A stretch of 64,000 nt of DNA from positions 2,384,432 through 2,448,431 of the forward strand of contig NW_004450286.1 in NCBI RefSeq assembly GCF_000321225.1, in the 5' to 3' direction. Of this stretch, positions 36,627 through 47,668 are shown piece after piece. This DNA comes from Odobenus rosmarus divergens. Its lineage: Eukaryota; Chordata; Mammalia; Carnivora; Odobenidae. Position 1 is the stretch's first letter. Each line of letters opens with the position of its first letter. A model generated the notes under the pieces. The model saw only the letters and a program-made list of their open reading frames with translations. It was not told the DNA's origin and ran no database searches. The position numbers and the translations under genes are program-made.

Positions 36627-36918
36627 GGGCAGGAGACATGAACAGATATTTCTCCAAAGAAGACTTACAGATGGCCAAGAGACATGTGAAAAGAGGCTCA
36701 ACATCACTCATCATCAGGAAAATGCAAATCAAAAATATAATGAGGTATCACCTCACACCTGTCAGAATGGGTAAAATCAAAAACAAGAACCAATAGGTGT
36801 TGGGGAGAATGTGGAGAAAAAGGAACCCTTTTGCACTGTTGGTGAGAATGCAAACTGGTGCAGCCACTCTGGAAAACAATGTGGAGGTTTCTCAAAAAGT
36901 TAAAAATAGAACTACCCA

Positions 36919-37026
36919 TGGGGCGCCTGGCTGGCTCAGTTGGTAGAGCATGCAACTCTTGATAGTGGGGTTGTGAATTTGAGCCTCACATTGGGTGAAG
37001 AGATTACTTTAAAAAATAAAATCTTA
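36919..37026 (+). mobile_element. short tRNA-type Can-SINE
   Basis: GGGCGCCTGGCTGGCTCAG, TTGGTAGAGCATGCAACTC, short tail; inside L1 and abutted by the next SINE. Confidence 0.9.
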
Positions 37027-37246
37027 GGGCGCCTGAGTGGCTCAGTTGGTTAAGTGACTGCCTTCGGCTCAGGTCATGATCCTGGAGTCCCGGGATCGAG
37101 TCCCGCATCGGGCTCCCTGCTCGGCAGGGAGTCTGATTCTCCCTCGGACCCTCCCCCCTCTCATGCTCTCTCTCTATCTCATTCTCTCTCTCAAATAAAT
37201 AAATAAAATCTTAAAAAAAAATTTAAAAAAATCTTAAAAAAAAAAT
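37027..37246 (+). mobile_element. Can-SINE inserted behind a short SINE
   Basis: Begins in the AAAATCTTA tail of the preceding short SINE and has a doubled ATCTTAAAAAAAA tail, the second part being the rest of the host SINE tail. Confidence 0.92.
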
Positions 37247-37760
37247 ACCCTATGGTCTGATCCAATAATCACATTGCTGGGTATTTACCCTCAAAATACA
37301 AAAACACTAATTCAAGGAAATACATGCATCCCTATGTTTATTGCAGCATTGTTTACAATAGCCAAACTATGGAAGCAGCCTGTGTCCATCAATAGATGAA
37401 TGGATAAAGGAGATATGGTATACATATACAATGGAATATTATTCAACCATAAAAAAAGAATGAAATCTTGCCATTTGCAACAACACGGTTGGAACTAGAG
37501 TATAATGCTAAAAGAAATAAGTCAGAGACAATACCATATGATTTTACTCACATGTGGAATTTAAGAAACAAACGAACAAAGTTAAAAAAAAAGAGAAAGA
37601 GAGAGAGAAAAAAAAAAAAACAAGAAACAGATTCTTAACTAGAGAGAACAAACTGATGGTCACCAGAGGGGAGGTGGTGGGGGGGATGGGTGAAATAGCT
37701 GATGGGGATTAAGGAGGGCACTTGTCATGATCAGCACCAGGTGATTAAAATAAAACTTAA

Positions 37761-37909
37761 GGGGCGCCTGGGTGGCTCAGTCGGTTAAGTGTCTGACTCT
37801 TGATCTCAGCTCAGGTCTTGATCTCAGGGTTGTGAGTTCAAGCCCCACGATGGACTACGTGTTGGGCGTGGAGCCTACTTAAAAATAATTAATTAATTAA
37901 AAATAAAAT
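37761..37909 (+). mobile_element. Can-SINE (older subtype)
   Basis: GGGGCGCCTGGGTGGCTCAG with the GACTCTTGATCTCAGCTCAG body and GGGCGTGGAGCCTACTTAAA end; diverged (A)n(T)n tail. Confidence 0.9.
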
Positions 37910-38692
37910 AAAATAAAAACTTAAATAGATAGAAAAAAGATACATACATAAAAGAGGAAAAGACGGGGATTAAAAAATTCATTAATGGGGTTTTGCTCCC
38001 AATAATGATGGTAAGATCCTTAGACCAACCCTCTTGCAATAACAAATATAAACTTTGGATGAAATATAAAAACCCTTACTTGAAGGCACTTAAAAGCAAC
38101 CAAAGCCAAGTAGAACCTGGAGGGGAGGTCCTCTTGGAAGGAAATGGCACTAGTTAAGTGTCCCAGTTTCTACAGCTCTTTGCCTTAGGGCAGGCCCCAG
38201 TAGGAGCCAGGCCAGGAGGCTAAAACTTTGGTAGAAACCTATGGTCTTCTTGGCCTAAAGAGTCTAGGGACACAGTCTGGAGCAGCTACAACAGCAGAAA
38301 AGTGATGCTGGAATGGCCTGAGCCATAGAGGTGGAACCTCAAATTTTGCACATAAACTCAGCCTGACTCTATGACTGAAACATGAGCTACGCATGCACAG
38401 GGCACAAGCAGCCTACCTTAAGAGATTTTAGCTGCCATTTAGTGCAGGGGAGGTAGAATTTAGAGTTTTTAGTCCAGTCAAATTAATTACCTGATAAAAT
38501 AAAAACAACAAAAAAACGAACACTACAGAGGAGCATGACAATCCAGAGTCTCTACAACATACCATTCATGTCAGAGATATAATCCACAAGTCTAGACAAT
38601 ATAAAAACGGTACAATGTGACCCATTCAAAAGAAAAGGCAAGCAATGGGACTGACCATGAAATGACTAAGATGTTAGAATTACAAAAATTTT

Positions 38693-38800
38693 GGGAGCAC
38701 CTGTCTGGCTCAGTCGGTAGAGCCGTGACTCTTGATCTCGGGGTTGTGAGTTCAGGCCCCATGCTGGGTGTAGAGGTTACTTAAAAAATAAAATAAAAAT
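38693..38800 (+). mobile_element. short tRNA-type Can-SINE
   Basis: AGCACCTGTCTGGCTCAG head, GAGTTCAGGCCCCATGCTGG, GTGTAGAGGTTACTTAAA end. AAAATTTTGGG / AAAATTTGGGG flanks look like the TSD. Confidence 0.88.
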
Positions 38801-38805
38801 TTGGG

Positions 38806-39006
38806 GGGAGCACCTGGGAGGCTCAGTCAGTTAAGCATCTGACTTCGGCTCAGGTCATGATCCTGGGGTCCTGGGACCCAGCCCGGTGTGCGGCATCCTG
38901 CTCAGGGGGGAGTCTGCTTCTCCCTCTCCCTCTGACCCTACCCCCCTGCTCATACTCTTACTCTCTCCCTCACTCAAATGAATAAAATTTAAAAAATAAA
39001 ATAATT
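38806..39006 (+). mobile_element. Can-SINE
   Basis: AGCACCTGGGAGGCTCAG head directly after the short SINE; body and CT region diverged. Confidence 0.9.
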
Positions 39007-39408
39007 AAAAATTTTTTTAATTTTAAACAAGCTGGTAGAGCTATACTGAAAGATAAAAAAAAATGCTTGTAATGAATAAATTGGGAATCTCAACAGAGAA
39101 ACAGATTTAAAAATAATCAAATGGGCTCTACCTAAGAATAAAAATATATATCCACACACAGCCTGCACAAGAATGTTCACAGCAGCATTATTCACAGTGG
39201 CCAAAAAGTGAAAACAACCCCAATAACTATCCACTGATGGATAAGCAAAATGTAGTATATCCATACAATGGAGTATTATTCAGCCATAAAAATGAATGAA
39301 GGGCTAATCCATGATATGACGTGGATAAACCTTGAAAACATATTAAGTGAAAGATATGAGATATAAACAATATATTGTGATTCCATTTTTAAGAAATATC
39401 CATGGGTG

Positions 39409-39604
39409 GGGCGCCTGGGTGGCTCAGTCGTTAAGCGTCTGCCTTCAGCTCAGGTCATGATCCCAGGGTCCTGGGATCGAGTCCCACATCGGGCTCCCTG
39501 CTCTGCGGGAAGCCTGCTTCTCCCTCTCCCACTCCCCCTGCTTGTGTTCCTGCTCTCGCTGTGTCTCTTTCTGTCAAATAAATAAATAAACTCTTAAAAA
39601 AAAA
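39409..39604 (+). mobile_element. Can-SINE nested in the head of a short SINE
   Basis: TSD AAATATCCATGGGTG (exact, 15 bp) at 39394-39408 and 39605-39619 includes the first bases of the older short SINE. Confidence 0.95.
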
Positions 39605-39613
39605 AAATATCCA

Positions 39614-39728
39614 TGGGTGCCTGGCTAGCTCAGTCAGTAGAGTGTGTGACTCTTGATCTCAGGGTTGTAAGTTTAAGCCCCAGGTTGGGTGTAGAGACTA
39701 CTTAAAAATAAAATCTTAAAAAAAAAAA
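39614..39728 (+). mobile_element. short tRNA-type Can-SINE, split host
   Basis: GGGTGCCTGGCTAGCTCAG to a long A-run. Its own TSD AAGAAATATC lies at 39391-39400 and 39729-39738, outside the nested younger SINE. Confidence 0.9.
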
Positions 39729-40039
39729 AAGAAATATCTAGAATAGGTAGAATAGGCAAATTCATAAAGACGGAAGGTACACTAGCGGTTGGCAGGGGCT
39801 AGAAGGAGAGGAGATAAGGAGAGACTGCTGGTGGGTACAGTTTCTTTTTGCGGTGAAGAAAATATCCTGGAATTAGATAATGGTGATGGCTGCACAACAG
39901 TGTGAATATACTAAAACCTTTCAATTGTATACTTAAAAATGGTTAATTTTATGTTATGTGAATTATATCTCAATTTTTTTAAAGGTAAGGTAAAAAACAT
40001 CGTAAGAAACTGGGTGATGAATACAGAACTCTATACTTT

Positions 40040-40223
40040 TTTTTTTTAAGATTTTATTTGACACAGAGAGAGAGAGAGAGAATGCAAGCAGGGGGAAGAG
40101 TAGAGAGAGAAGAAGCAGGCTCCCTGCTGAGCAGGGAGCCCGATGCAGGACTCGATACCAGGACCTGGGATCACAACCTGAGCCGAAAGCAGATGCTTAA
40201 CTGACTGAGCCACCCAGGCGCCC
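40040..40223 (-). mobile_element. Can-SINE
   Basis: Minus-strand copy with flanks AACTCTATACT and AACTCTGTACT as a one-mismatch TSD. Confidence 0.93.
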
Positions 40224-40293
40224 CAAAACTCTGTACTACCTGTGTGATTTTTCTGTAAATCTAAAATTACCCCAAAATAAAATTTATTTTAAA

Positions 40294-40489
40294 GATTATT
40301 TATTTATCTATTTGAGAGAGAGAGTGCACGCACACACGCTCGAGCTGGGGGAAGAACAAAGGGAGAGGGACAAGCAGACTCCACACTGAGCACAGCCCAA
40401 CACAGGGCTCAATCTCATGACCCTGAGATCATGACCTGAGCCGAAATCAAGAGTTGAACACTTAACCAACTGAACCATCCAGGTGCCCC
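40294..40489 (-). mobile_element. Can-SINE (older subtype)
   Basis: Minus-strand copy, diverged (AACCATCCAGGTGCCCCC head). TSD of about 20 bp, CAAAATRAAATTTATTTTAA, at 40273-40292 and 40490-40509. Confidence 0.92.
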
Positions 40490-40519
40490 CAAAATGAAAT
40501 TTATTTTAAAATAATTCCA

Positions 40520-40714
40520 GGGATGCCTGGGTGGCTCAGTCGGTTAAGTGTCTGTCTTCAGCTCAGGTCATGATCCCAGGGTCCTGGGATTGAGCCCTGC
40601 ATCCAGCTCCCTGCTCAGAGGGATTGTGCTCCCTCTGCCCCTCCCCACTGCTTGTGCTCTCTCTCTCTCTCTCAAATAAATAAATAAAATCTTTTAAAAA
40701 ATTAAAAAATAGAA
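40520..40714 (+). mobile_element. Can-SINE
   Basis: Head GGATGCCTGGGTGGCTCAG. TSD AAAATAATTCCA at 40508-40519 and 40715-40726. Confidence 0.95.
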
Positions 40715-40887
40715 AAAATAATTCCATTTATAATAGCATCCAAAAACATGAAGTTCTTAGGAAGATAAATTTAACAAAAGATATTCATACCCTGTACCCT
40801 AAAAAGTACAAGCCATTGCTAAGAAAAATTAAGAATACTCAAACAATACCATGTTCATGGATTGCTAAAATGTCAATTCTCCCCAAA

Positions 40888-41010
40888 TTAGGATGACCAA
40901 CCATCCCAGTTTGCCTGGGACTGAAGGAGTTAATTTCTAAAGATTCAGGACTACCATTTCTAAAGCCAAAGCAGTCTTGGGCAAATCAAGGATGAATTGC
41001 TCATCTAACT
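40888..41010. mobile_element. small hAT-like palindromic relic in L1
   Basis: TAGGATGACCAACCATCCC at one end and GAATTGCTCATCTA at the other are roughly inverted. It resembles the nested element at 1047-1155 in its GGACTGA-containing middle. Confidence 0.5.
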
Positions 41011-41265
41011 TCAAAATGATCTATTGTTTCAACATAATAGATTTTTTTTAAGAAATTGACAAACTGATTCTAAAATTTATGTGGAAAAACAAAGAATCTA
41101 CAGTAGCCAAAACAATTCTGAGGAAGAACAAAGTTGGAGGATCACAATATCTAATTTCAAGTCTTAACGATAAAGTACAGTAAGACAGTATGTTTTAATG
41201 AAAGGACAGACTCAAGATCAATGGGAATAGACCCCTATATATATATACATTCAATTGATTTTTTA

Positions 41266-41467
41266 AAAAAGATTTTATTTTTTATTTCTTTGACAGAGAG
41301 AGCTAACAAGAGGGAACAGAGAGGGAACACAAGCAGGGGGAGCTGGAGAGGGAAAAGCAGGCTCCCCATTGAGCAGGGAGCCCGATGTGGGGCTCGATCC
41401 CAGGACCTTGGGATCATGACCTGAGCCGAAGGCAGACGCTTAAGCAACTGAGCCACTCAGGCGCCCC
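41266..41467 (-). mobile_element. Can-SINE
   Basis: Minus-strand copy from AAAAGATTTTATTTTTTATT to GAGCCACTCAGGCGCCCC, in L1. TSD not clear. Confidence 0.92.
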
Positions 41468-41925
41468 TCAGTTTTTTTTTAACAGACAATTCAATGAGAA
41501 AGACTACTCTCTTCAATAAATTGTCCTTCAATAATTAGACACCCATATGCAGAAAAGTGAACCTCACCTACCACACCATTCATAAAAATTAACTCAAAAT
41601 GGATCCCAGACCTAAATGTAAAACCACAAATCTATAAAACTTCTAGAAGATAACACAGGAGAAAATCATTGGGTTAGGCAAAATTCCTTTATAGAGGACA
41701 CAAAAAGTATGATCCATAAAGGAGAAAAATGGACTAATTAGATTTAATCGAAATTTAAAACTTCTCTCCAAAAGACCCCACTGAAAAACTGAATAGGCGA
41801 GCCGCAGGCTAGATCATACTCACAAAGCATATAATTAACAAAGGACTGATATTCAGGACATATAAAGAACTACAGTGCAATAACAATGAAATAATAAGTA
41901 ACAATAAAATAAAAATACTATCCAG

Positions 41926-42016
41926 GGGTGCCTGGCTAGCTCAGTTGGAAGAGCATGTAACTCTTGATATTAGGGTCATGAGTTCAAGCCCCACACTGCG
42001 TGTAGAGATTATGTAA
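41926..42016 (+). mobile_element. short tRNA-type Can-SINE
   Basis: GGGGTGCCTGGCTAGCTCAG, GAGTTCAAGCCCCACACTG, GTGTAGAGATTATGTAAA; followed at once by another SINE. Confidence 0.88.
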
Positions 42017-42019
42017 ATA

Positions 42020-42260
42020 TGGGGCACCTGAATGGCTCAGTCAGTTAAGCTTCTGGCTCTTGGTTTCGGCTCAGGTCATGATCTCAGGGTCCTGGAGTTG
42101 AGCCCCACGTGGGGCTCTACACTCAGTCTGGAGTCAGCTTGGGATTCTTTCCCTCTTCCTCTTCCTCCCCTCCTGGCCCACTCCCTGCCTGCTTGCTCGC
42201 GCACTCTCTCTCTCAAATTCATAAATAAAATCTTTAAAAAATAAAAAGAAAATAATAAAG
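42020..42260 (+). mobile_element. Can-SINE (older subtype)
   Basis: GGGCACCTGAATGGCTCAG, CTTGGTTTCGGCTCAGG body, extended CT-rich region, AATAAAATCTTTAAAAAATAA tail. Confidence 0.9.
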
Positions 42261-42383
42261 AAAAAATACCCATTTTTTTTTTTAAAGGGCAAAAGATGTG
42301 TACAGATACTTCACAAAGGAAGTTGATAAGCACATGAAACAGTGTTCAATAACATCAGGGAGTGCAAGAAGATACCACCAGAA

Positions 42384-42597
42384 CGGGGGCACCTGGGTGG
42401 CTCAGTCATTAAGCGGCTGCCTTCAGCTCCAGTCATGGTCCCAGGGTCCTGGGATCAAGCCCGTCATCGGGCTCCCTGCTCGGCGGGAAGCCTGCTTCTC
42501 CCTCTCCCACTCCCCCGGCTTGTGTTCCCTCTATTGCTGTGTCTCTCTGTCAAATGAGTAAATAAAATCTTTAAAAAACAAAAACAAATTAAAAAAA
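42384..42597 (+). mobile_element. Can-SINE
   Basis: Exact TSD AAGATACCACCAGAA at 42369-42383 and 42598-42612; inside L1. Confidence 0.96.
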
Positions 42598-43045
42598 AAG
42601 ATACCACCAGAATAGCTAAAATTAGAAAGACTGACAACATCAAATGTTGGCAAAGATGCACAATCACTCTGGAAAAAGGTTCCTTAAAACTAAATAACCT
42701 ACTCAGTGAGTCAGCAATTCCTTTTTTAGGTAATGACCCAAAAGAAATAAAGGCATAAAAAAAAAATCTATACATGAATATTCATAGAAGTTTTATTCTT
42801 AATAGCCATAAAGTGGAAACATCCCAGGGATCCATTTACAGGAAAATGGATAAACTGTGGTATATTCATAAAATGGAATTCTACACAACAATAACAAGGA
42901 ACAAACTAGTAATACAACAGAGATGAATCTCAGGAACATTAAACTGAGTGAAAGAATCCTCACACAAGAATACCTCCTATATGATTCCACCTACATGAAG
43001 TTCTTGAACAGGCAAAATTATTTTATGGTTAAAAAAAAATCAGGT

Positions 43046-43242
43046 CAGGGCACCTGGGTGACTCAGTCGTTGAGCATCTATGCCTTCGGCTCAGGTCATG
43101 ATCCCAGGGTCCTAGGATCAAGCCCCGCATCGGGCTCCCTGCTCCGCAGGAAGCCTGCTTCTCCCTCTCCCACTCCCCCTGCTTGTGTTCCCTCTCTCGC
43201 TGTGTCTCTCTCTGTCAAATAAATAAATAAAATCTTTAAAAA
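43046..43242 (+). mobile_element. Can-SINE
   Basis: AGGGCACCTGGGTGACTCAG head and AAATCTTTAAAAAAAAATCA tail; flanks AAAATCAGGT / AAAATCATGT suggest the TSD. Confidence 0.93.
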
Positions 43243-43393
43243 AAAATCATGTTAATTCTCAGTGTGGGGGCAGAGCTGACTGAGAAGGAACAAGAAGGAA
43301 CTTTGTGGGCTAATGGTAATGTTCTAAATCCTGCTAGGAAGTTGGGTTATATTCATGAATATATTTGAAAAATCCATCAAATACTACACTTAT

Positions 43394-43506
43394 GGCGCTC
43401 CTGGCTGGCTCAGGTGGTAGAGCGCATGACTCTTGATCTCGGGGTTGTGGGTTGAAGACCCATGATGGGTGTAGAGATTACTTAAAAATAAAATCTTTTT
43501 AAAAAG
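43394..43506 (+). mobile_element. short tRNA-type Can-SINE
   Basis: GCGCTCCTGGCTGGCTCAG, GGTAGAGCGCATGACTC, GTGTAGAGATTACTTAAA. Flanks ACACTTATGG / ACACTTACGA are a diverged TSD. Confidence 0.88.
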
Positions 43507-43614
43507 GATACACTTACGATTTGTGCATTTCACTAAATGAAAATTTCACCTTAAATATTCCATTAGCTATTAAACCCTACAAGATACCCTACTGTCTTTC
43601 AAGGTAGGGCTTTA

Positions 43615-43810
43615 TTATTTTTTAAGATTTTATTTATTCATTTGACAGAGAGAGACACAGTGAGAGAGGGAACACAGGCAGGGGGAGTGGGAGAGGGAGA
43701 AGCAGGCTTCCCGCTGAGCAGGGAGCCTGATGTGGGGCTCGATCCCAGGACCCTGGGATCATGACCTGAGCCGAAGGCAGATGCCCAACGACTGAGCCAC
43801 CCAGGTGCCC
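43615..43810 (-). mobile_element. Can-SINE
   Basis: Minus-strand copy. TSD CAAGGTAGGRCTTTA at 43600-43614 and 43811-43825 (one mismatch). Confidence 0.95.
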
Positions 43811-43825
43811 CAAGGTAGGACTTTA

Positions 43826-45620
43826 GAAACAAGGCAGGATGGGAGCTGGACCACTTCCTCTCCTCACCGTCTCTACACACTTCCCCCAAGGCATTCCCTA
43901 AATCACAGGATAAGTCAAAACAAAATTTCAGATATTCATCCAACTCCTGCACCATCAAGCACCTGGTACCCTTGAGCGTTCCTCCTCTCTCAAACCAGAT
44001 CCCACAATAGATTCTGAAATCAGTCATTTACGCCTAGCATAAATTAGTGACTGGCCTCTACTCTTCTGGGGCCCTTTCAATTTTGCCTCGATAAGTTTCT
44101 GTGCTCAGAGATATTTCAGGGAGCAGGAAGGAGGGACACGTAGAGGTGGGAAGATCCTTCTATCACCTCCCCTTCACGAGCCTAACCTGCCTGATCTTCA
44201 GTACCCCCCAAAACACACACCAGAGAACTCTCACCCCCCAAAATCACAGGCAGAACCTGCAGTGCCCACACATGTCACAGTGGGATGGAGAAGCCTCTGC
44301 GTGAACCAGACAGCTTCTAGAACATAGCCTCCCACTCAGCTATCCCCCAGTGAACTGAATATGGAGGACACAGGCTAACTCTATTATATAATATTCTCCT
44401 TGAATACAAGCAGCTCTGAATGAAATACGCATTAAAACACAGACATACCTAGAACAGTACCTGACACATGAATGAATTAATGAGGCAAATATTTAGAAAG
44501 AGCCACAGGAATTTTTATTCAATGATAACAGATGGAGGGCCATGCTAGGGGTGAAAAAGCAGGGACACCTCGGCTATAAATTTCAGGAGAAAGGAGCCAA
44601 CTGTTTGGCCAAGTGGCCTTCCCTCCCTAACCCCAGGGAAGCCATCATTAACCTTTCACCTCCCCAGGAGGTGTGGTCCCAGAGTAACAAACAAACACGA
44701 TTCAACCAAACAAATACAGGTGTCCCCCACCCCTAACCACCTGCAGTGGCTCAGCTTGCTGAGCAGATATTTCCCTCCGGCTTCCAGAGTCACCCCTTTC
44801 ATTTGTTAATGTCACTTGCTTATTAAAAACAAAAAAAGACATGAGTACTGGAGCACAAAAGAAGACTTAGTCATCATGCTAAAAGATCCTATGTCCTTCT
44901 TTTTAGGGAAATGCTCTCAGCCTGGGAACTATTTTTCTCACCAGAGGGAAGTTGAGGTGGAGATTAAAGAGGGAAAGAAAAGGCACAAAATGTGGAGAAA
45001 AACTCCAGCAGGCCTTAAATTCAGGTGTGCACTGGAAACCCAGGTCACTCTTATCTGCTCAGCCTCCTCATATCGTATGAGGCCCCAGGAGTTCCAGGTC
45101 CAGAAGCCCAGGAGAAGAACCCATGGGAGCACCATGGGTTTATAATGCTGGTGGCCACCCCCACTTCCCACCGTGCATTTTGTCTGAGCTGGCCAGCAGC
45201 ATTCCCTATGTCCAAATGCTTTTATATGGGAGTAAATGAGCCTTAAAAAAAAAAAATCTACAGCAAAGGGACTAAATTGATCTGACCAAATTGATCCTTT
45301 GTGTCTTGCTTTTTGCATTTTGTGCATTTGCTCTTTGCCACAAAGTAACAGTACCTGCAAGAGTGCACTGTTGCTCTTCCCTTGCCTTTCTGGAAGCCCA
45401 TTTTAGCTTCTGAAAGTCAAAGCTGCCAGATTCAAGAAAGCAAGTGAACTGAAACTTCCAATCTCTTTAGGGAAGGCAGCTCCCCCCTGCCTTTACCACA
45501 TTCTGGGACTCTGAGATGGCCCTGGCCCAAGAGCTGCCTTGACGCCTCTTCTCCTTTGATCTGACTTAAGGACCCCAGGTTAGACTAGTAATTATCAATT
45601 CTACTCGAAATAAACCCCCT
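43826..45620. other. repeat-poor intronic sequence
   Basis: No SINE, LINE or exon recognised. A 140-aa minus-strand frame (44938-45360) and 109-aa plus frame (44816-45145) oppose one another and show no motif. Confidence 0.45.
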
Positions 45621-45808
45621 GGGGCGCCTGGGTGGCTCAATTGTTAAGCAGCTGCCTTCGGCTCAGCTCATGATCCCAGGGTCCTGGGATGGAGCCCCAC
45701 ATTAGGTTCCCTGCTCAGCGGGCAGCCTGCTTCTCCCTCTCCCACTCCCCCTGCTTGTGTTCTCTCTCTTGCTGTGTCTCTCTCTTTCAAATAAAGAAAG
45801 AAAGAAAG
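45621..45808 (+). mobile_element. Can-SINE
   Basis: GGGGCGCCTGGGTGGCTCAA head, (AAAG)n-converted tail. It is the SINE nearest to the STOX1 promoter on the intron side. Confidence 0.94.
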
Positions 45809-47545
45809 AACTCCCTGTCCATATGCATCCATTGACCTGCATCAAATAAGATCTTTCTCCATTTTGCTCTTCAAATTGTCCTATTAGGTGGTTTTGTACA
45901 AATTCCAGAAACATCCAAATTCTTATCAGGACTCTGTTAAAAACTTCAAAATCATTCCTTCTAAGAGACCCAGGTCAGGGGTGATGACCTAGCATAAAGA
46001 CCACTGTTATTACAGCACACTCCATAGAATACAGTGCCCATGGCATCCCGAGTCGTGCAGTGAGGCTGAGTTACCTAGTGGGTGGAGGACTGGAGCACCT
46101 GGTAACGTGTTTTCTTTGTCCCCCGCACTGTTCAGAGGGCAGCAAACAGGGCCAACCCAGGAACCACCATTCACCACTGCTCGCTGGGACCCAGGTGGTG
46201 GCACCGTGACTGCCTCTGGCTTAGTACAAGTCTCTCTGTCACCCTCAGGTCCAGACCCCCAACTCCATCTTCCCTCTCTGCAATACTCTATGCTCACCCT
46301 TTGAAAGGGGGTGGGGGAACCAGAGAATACAACCACTAATTCAAACCAGAAAAACAGAGGACACAGAACTGAAAAGAGTTTTTCATCCAGCCTGTCTGAA
46401 AGACCCCCTTCCCTGTGAGAATTTTGGCTTGGCTCCTTGACTCTCTGCTTTCAGATCAGAAACCTATTTCTTCAGTAACTCCTGCAAGTAAAAGATGAAA
46501 TGTATGTATGTGGGCTTTGCCAATGAGCTCTCCTTTTGCTTTTAACATTAGAAAAAGTGGGGCAGGGGTACCAGACAGGACGGGAATGCATGGAGATGAA
46601 AAGCCAACGGTTAGCCTCCCTGGCCTGGGATATTGAGACATCATCTCTAAGCAGATGATACACAACAACATCAAGTGTCTCTTGCTACTCTCCCCCCCAC
46701 CCCCACCCCACTTCCCTTCTCCCTGGGGACTAAAACTAATGTGTTTTATTTGCTCCACCTGAGGAGGAGGAGGATTTATGGACTGAGAGAGAGGGGGTTC
46801 CTCTGTAGGAGTCAAAATTCAGGGCTGGAACAACTGGTAACTTGTCAACAGCACACCATCAAATGGTCGTCACAACCCCACATAAATGCAAACAAACCAG
46901 ACTGGTACAGGGAGCTGCCATGCCCTCCTCCGTTTAGCGGTGGGTGTCAAAGACCACTTAATGCTGCAGTGGTTTCGAATGAAGCTATTTTACACAAGCA
47001 AAAAGTTGCTGCCTTCTAACAAACGGGCTCTCTGAAAAGACTGAAAAGGAGGAATCTTCTCTATTTAGCTAATGGGATGGGATGTGTTCAGAGCACCATT
47101 TGTCATTTCTTTTTCCCAAGCTGTTAATGACCCCAAACGTTCCACTAGGCCCTGAGCCAAGACCACCACACCACCCAGTGCAGAAGGGCATGGAAACCAT
47201 GGACTCTTGTCCGCTCCAAGCCTGGAATTAAAAAAAAAAAAAAAAGGAGCAACCAGTTCAGCAGTCCCCTTCCTAAGAGCCCCTATGGTGCGGGGACAGA
47301 GGCCCTGTCTCCTGACCCCAGTCCCGGTGCCCCAGGCTCCCCAGAGCATCACTTTTCTAAGTAGAAAGTTCCTTCGGCCAGGAACCTGTTGGCTGCACTG
47401 GCTCAAAGAGTTGAGAAGTGGAGGCATCCTGGAGCTGGCCCCAGGCAGCGGCCACGCCTATCTCGGGGGCCTGAGCTTCAGTGTCCCGGCAGGAGACAAT
47501 GTCCTGGGAGGACAGCCCTCCTCCAGCAGCCAGGTGGCCGCCCAT
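45809..47545. other. STOX1: SINE-free promoter-proximal intron 1
   Basis: About 1.7 kb free of recognised transposons, rising in GC toward the CpG island. It includes a C-rich patch (46689-46710) and an A-run (47229-47245). Regulatory sequence is plausible but no particular site can be supported. Confidence 0.5.
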
Positions 47546-47661
47546 CCCCTCTTACCCCCGGCTCCCGCGGCCTCAGAGCGGAGCGTGGGCCGCACACGCC
47601 CCAGCGGCCAGGGCTCGGTCCCCGCGGCTGGCGCGGGGCGCCCCTCCCGTCCGGGCCCCGC

Positions 47662-47668
47662 ACTCACC
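47662..47668 (-). other. STOX1: STOX1 exon 1 splice donor
   Basis: On the minus strand the coding exon ends G|GTGAGT (exon base at 47668, intron from 47667). It interrupts the reading frame after the first base of a codon, consistent with Gly split over the junction. Confidence 0.88.

Larger units (their letters stand above)
33770..37745 (+). mobile_element. LINE-1 with internal deletion, SINE-interrupted
   Basis: Starts just before ORF2 (TCAATAATTACTTTGAATG, GTAAATGGACTAAATGCTCC) and runs to a carnivoran-type 3'UTR (CAAACTGATGGTCACCAGAG). Between about 34455 (AACTAGACTTTAT) and 34648 (CTCTCACCACTTTTACTCAAC) the endonuclease-to-RT part of ORF2 is missing and a minus-strand SINE sits at the joint. 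It carries eight SINEs and the first assembly gap. No intact frame. Confidence 0.88.
37975..39985 (+). mobile_element. LINE-1 5' region joined to 3' end (internal deletion)
   Basis: 37975-39125 reads as old L1 5'UTR (to GGGAATCTCAACAGAGAAAC near the ORF1 start). From about 39130 it reads as ORF2 end and 3'UTR (AGAATGTTCACAGCAGCATT, GGATAAGCAAAATGTAG, then AAATGGTTAATTTTATGTT). Nearly all of ORF1 and ORF2 is missing. Four SINEs lie inside. Confidence 0.7.
40715..43570 (+). mobile_element. LINE-1 3' region, multiply interrupted
   Basis: Sense L1: TTTATAATAGCATCCAAAAAC, ACCATGTTCATGGATTGC, AAATTGACAAACTGATTC, later CACTCTGGAAAAAGGTTCC and GGTATATTCATAAAATGG. It holds a small hAT-like relic (40888-41010) and SINEs at 41266, 41926, 42020, 42384, 43046 and 43394. 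Possibly more than one L1 copy. No intact frame. Confidence 0.8.
1..47661 (-). other. STOX1: STOX1 intron 1 (3' end beyond window)
   Basis: Inferred intron. It begins at the GTGAGT donor after coding exon 1 and runs leftwards past the window edge. No peptide resembling the rest of the STOX1 winged-helix region was seen on the minus strand, so exon 2 probably lies outside; a short exon could be missed by eye. The content is almost entirely SINE, LINE-1 and older repeats plus unassigned sequence. In human STOX1 the first intron is also, as I recall, most of the gene. Confidence 0.7.
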
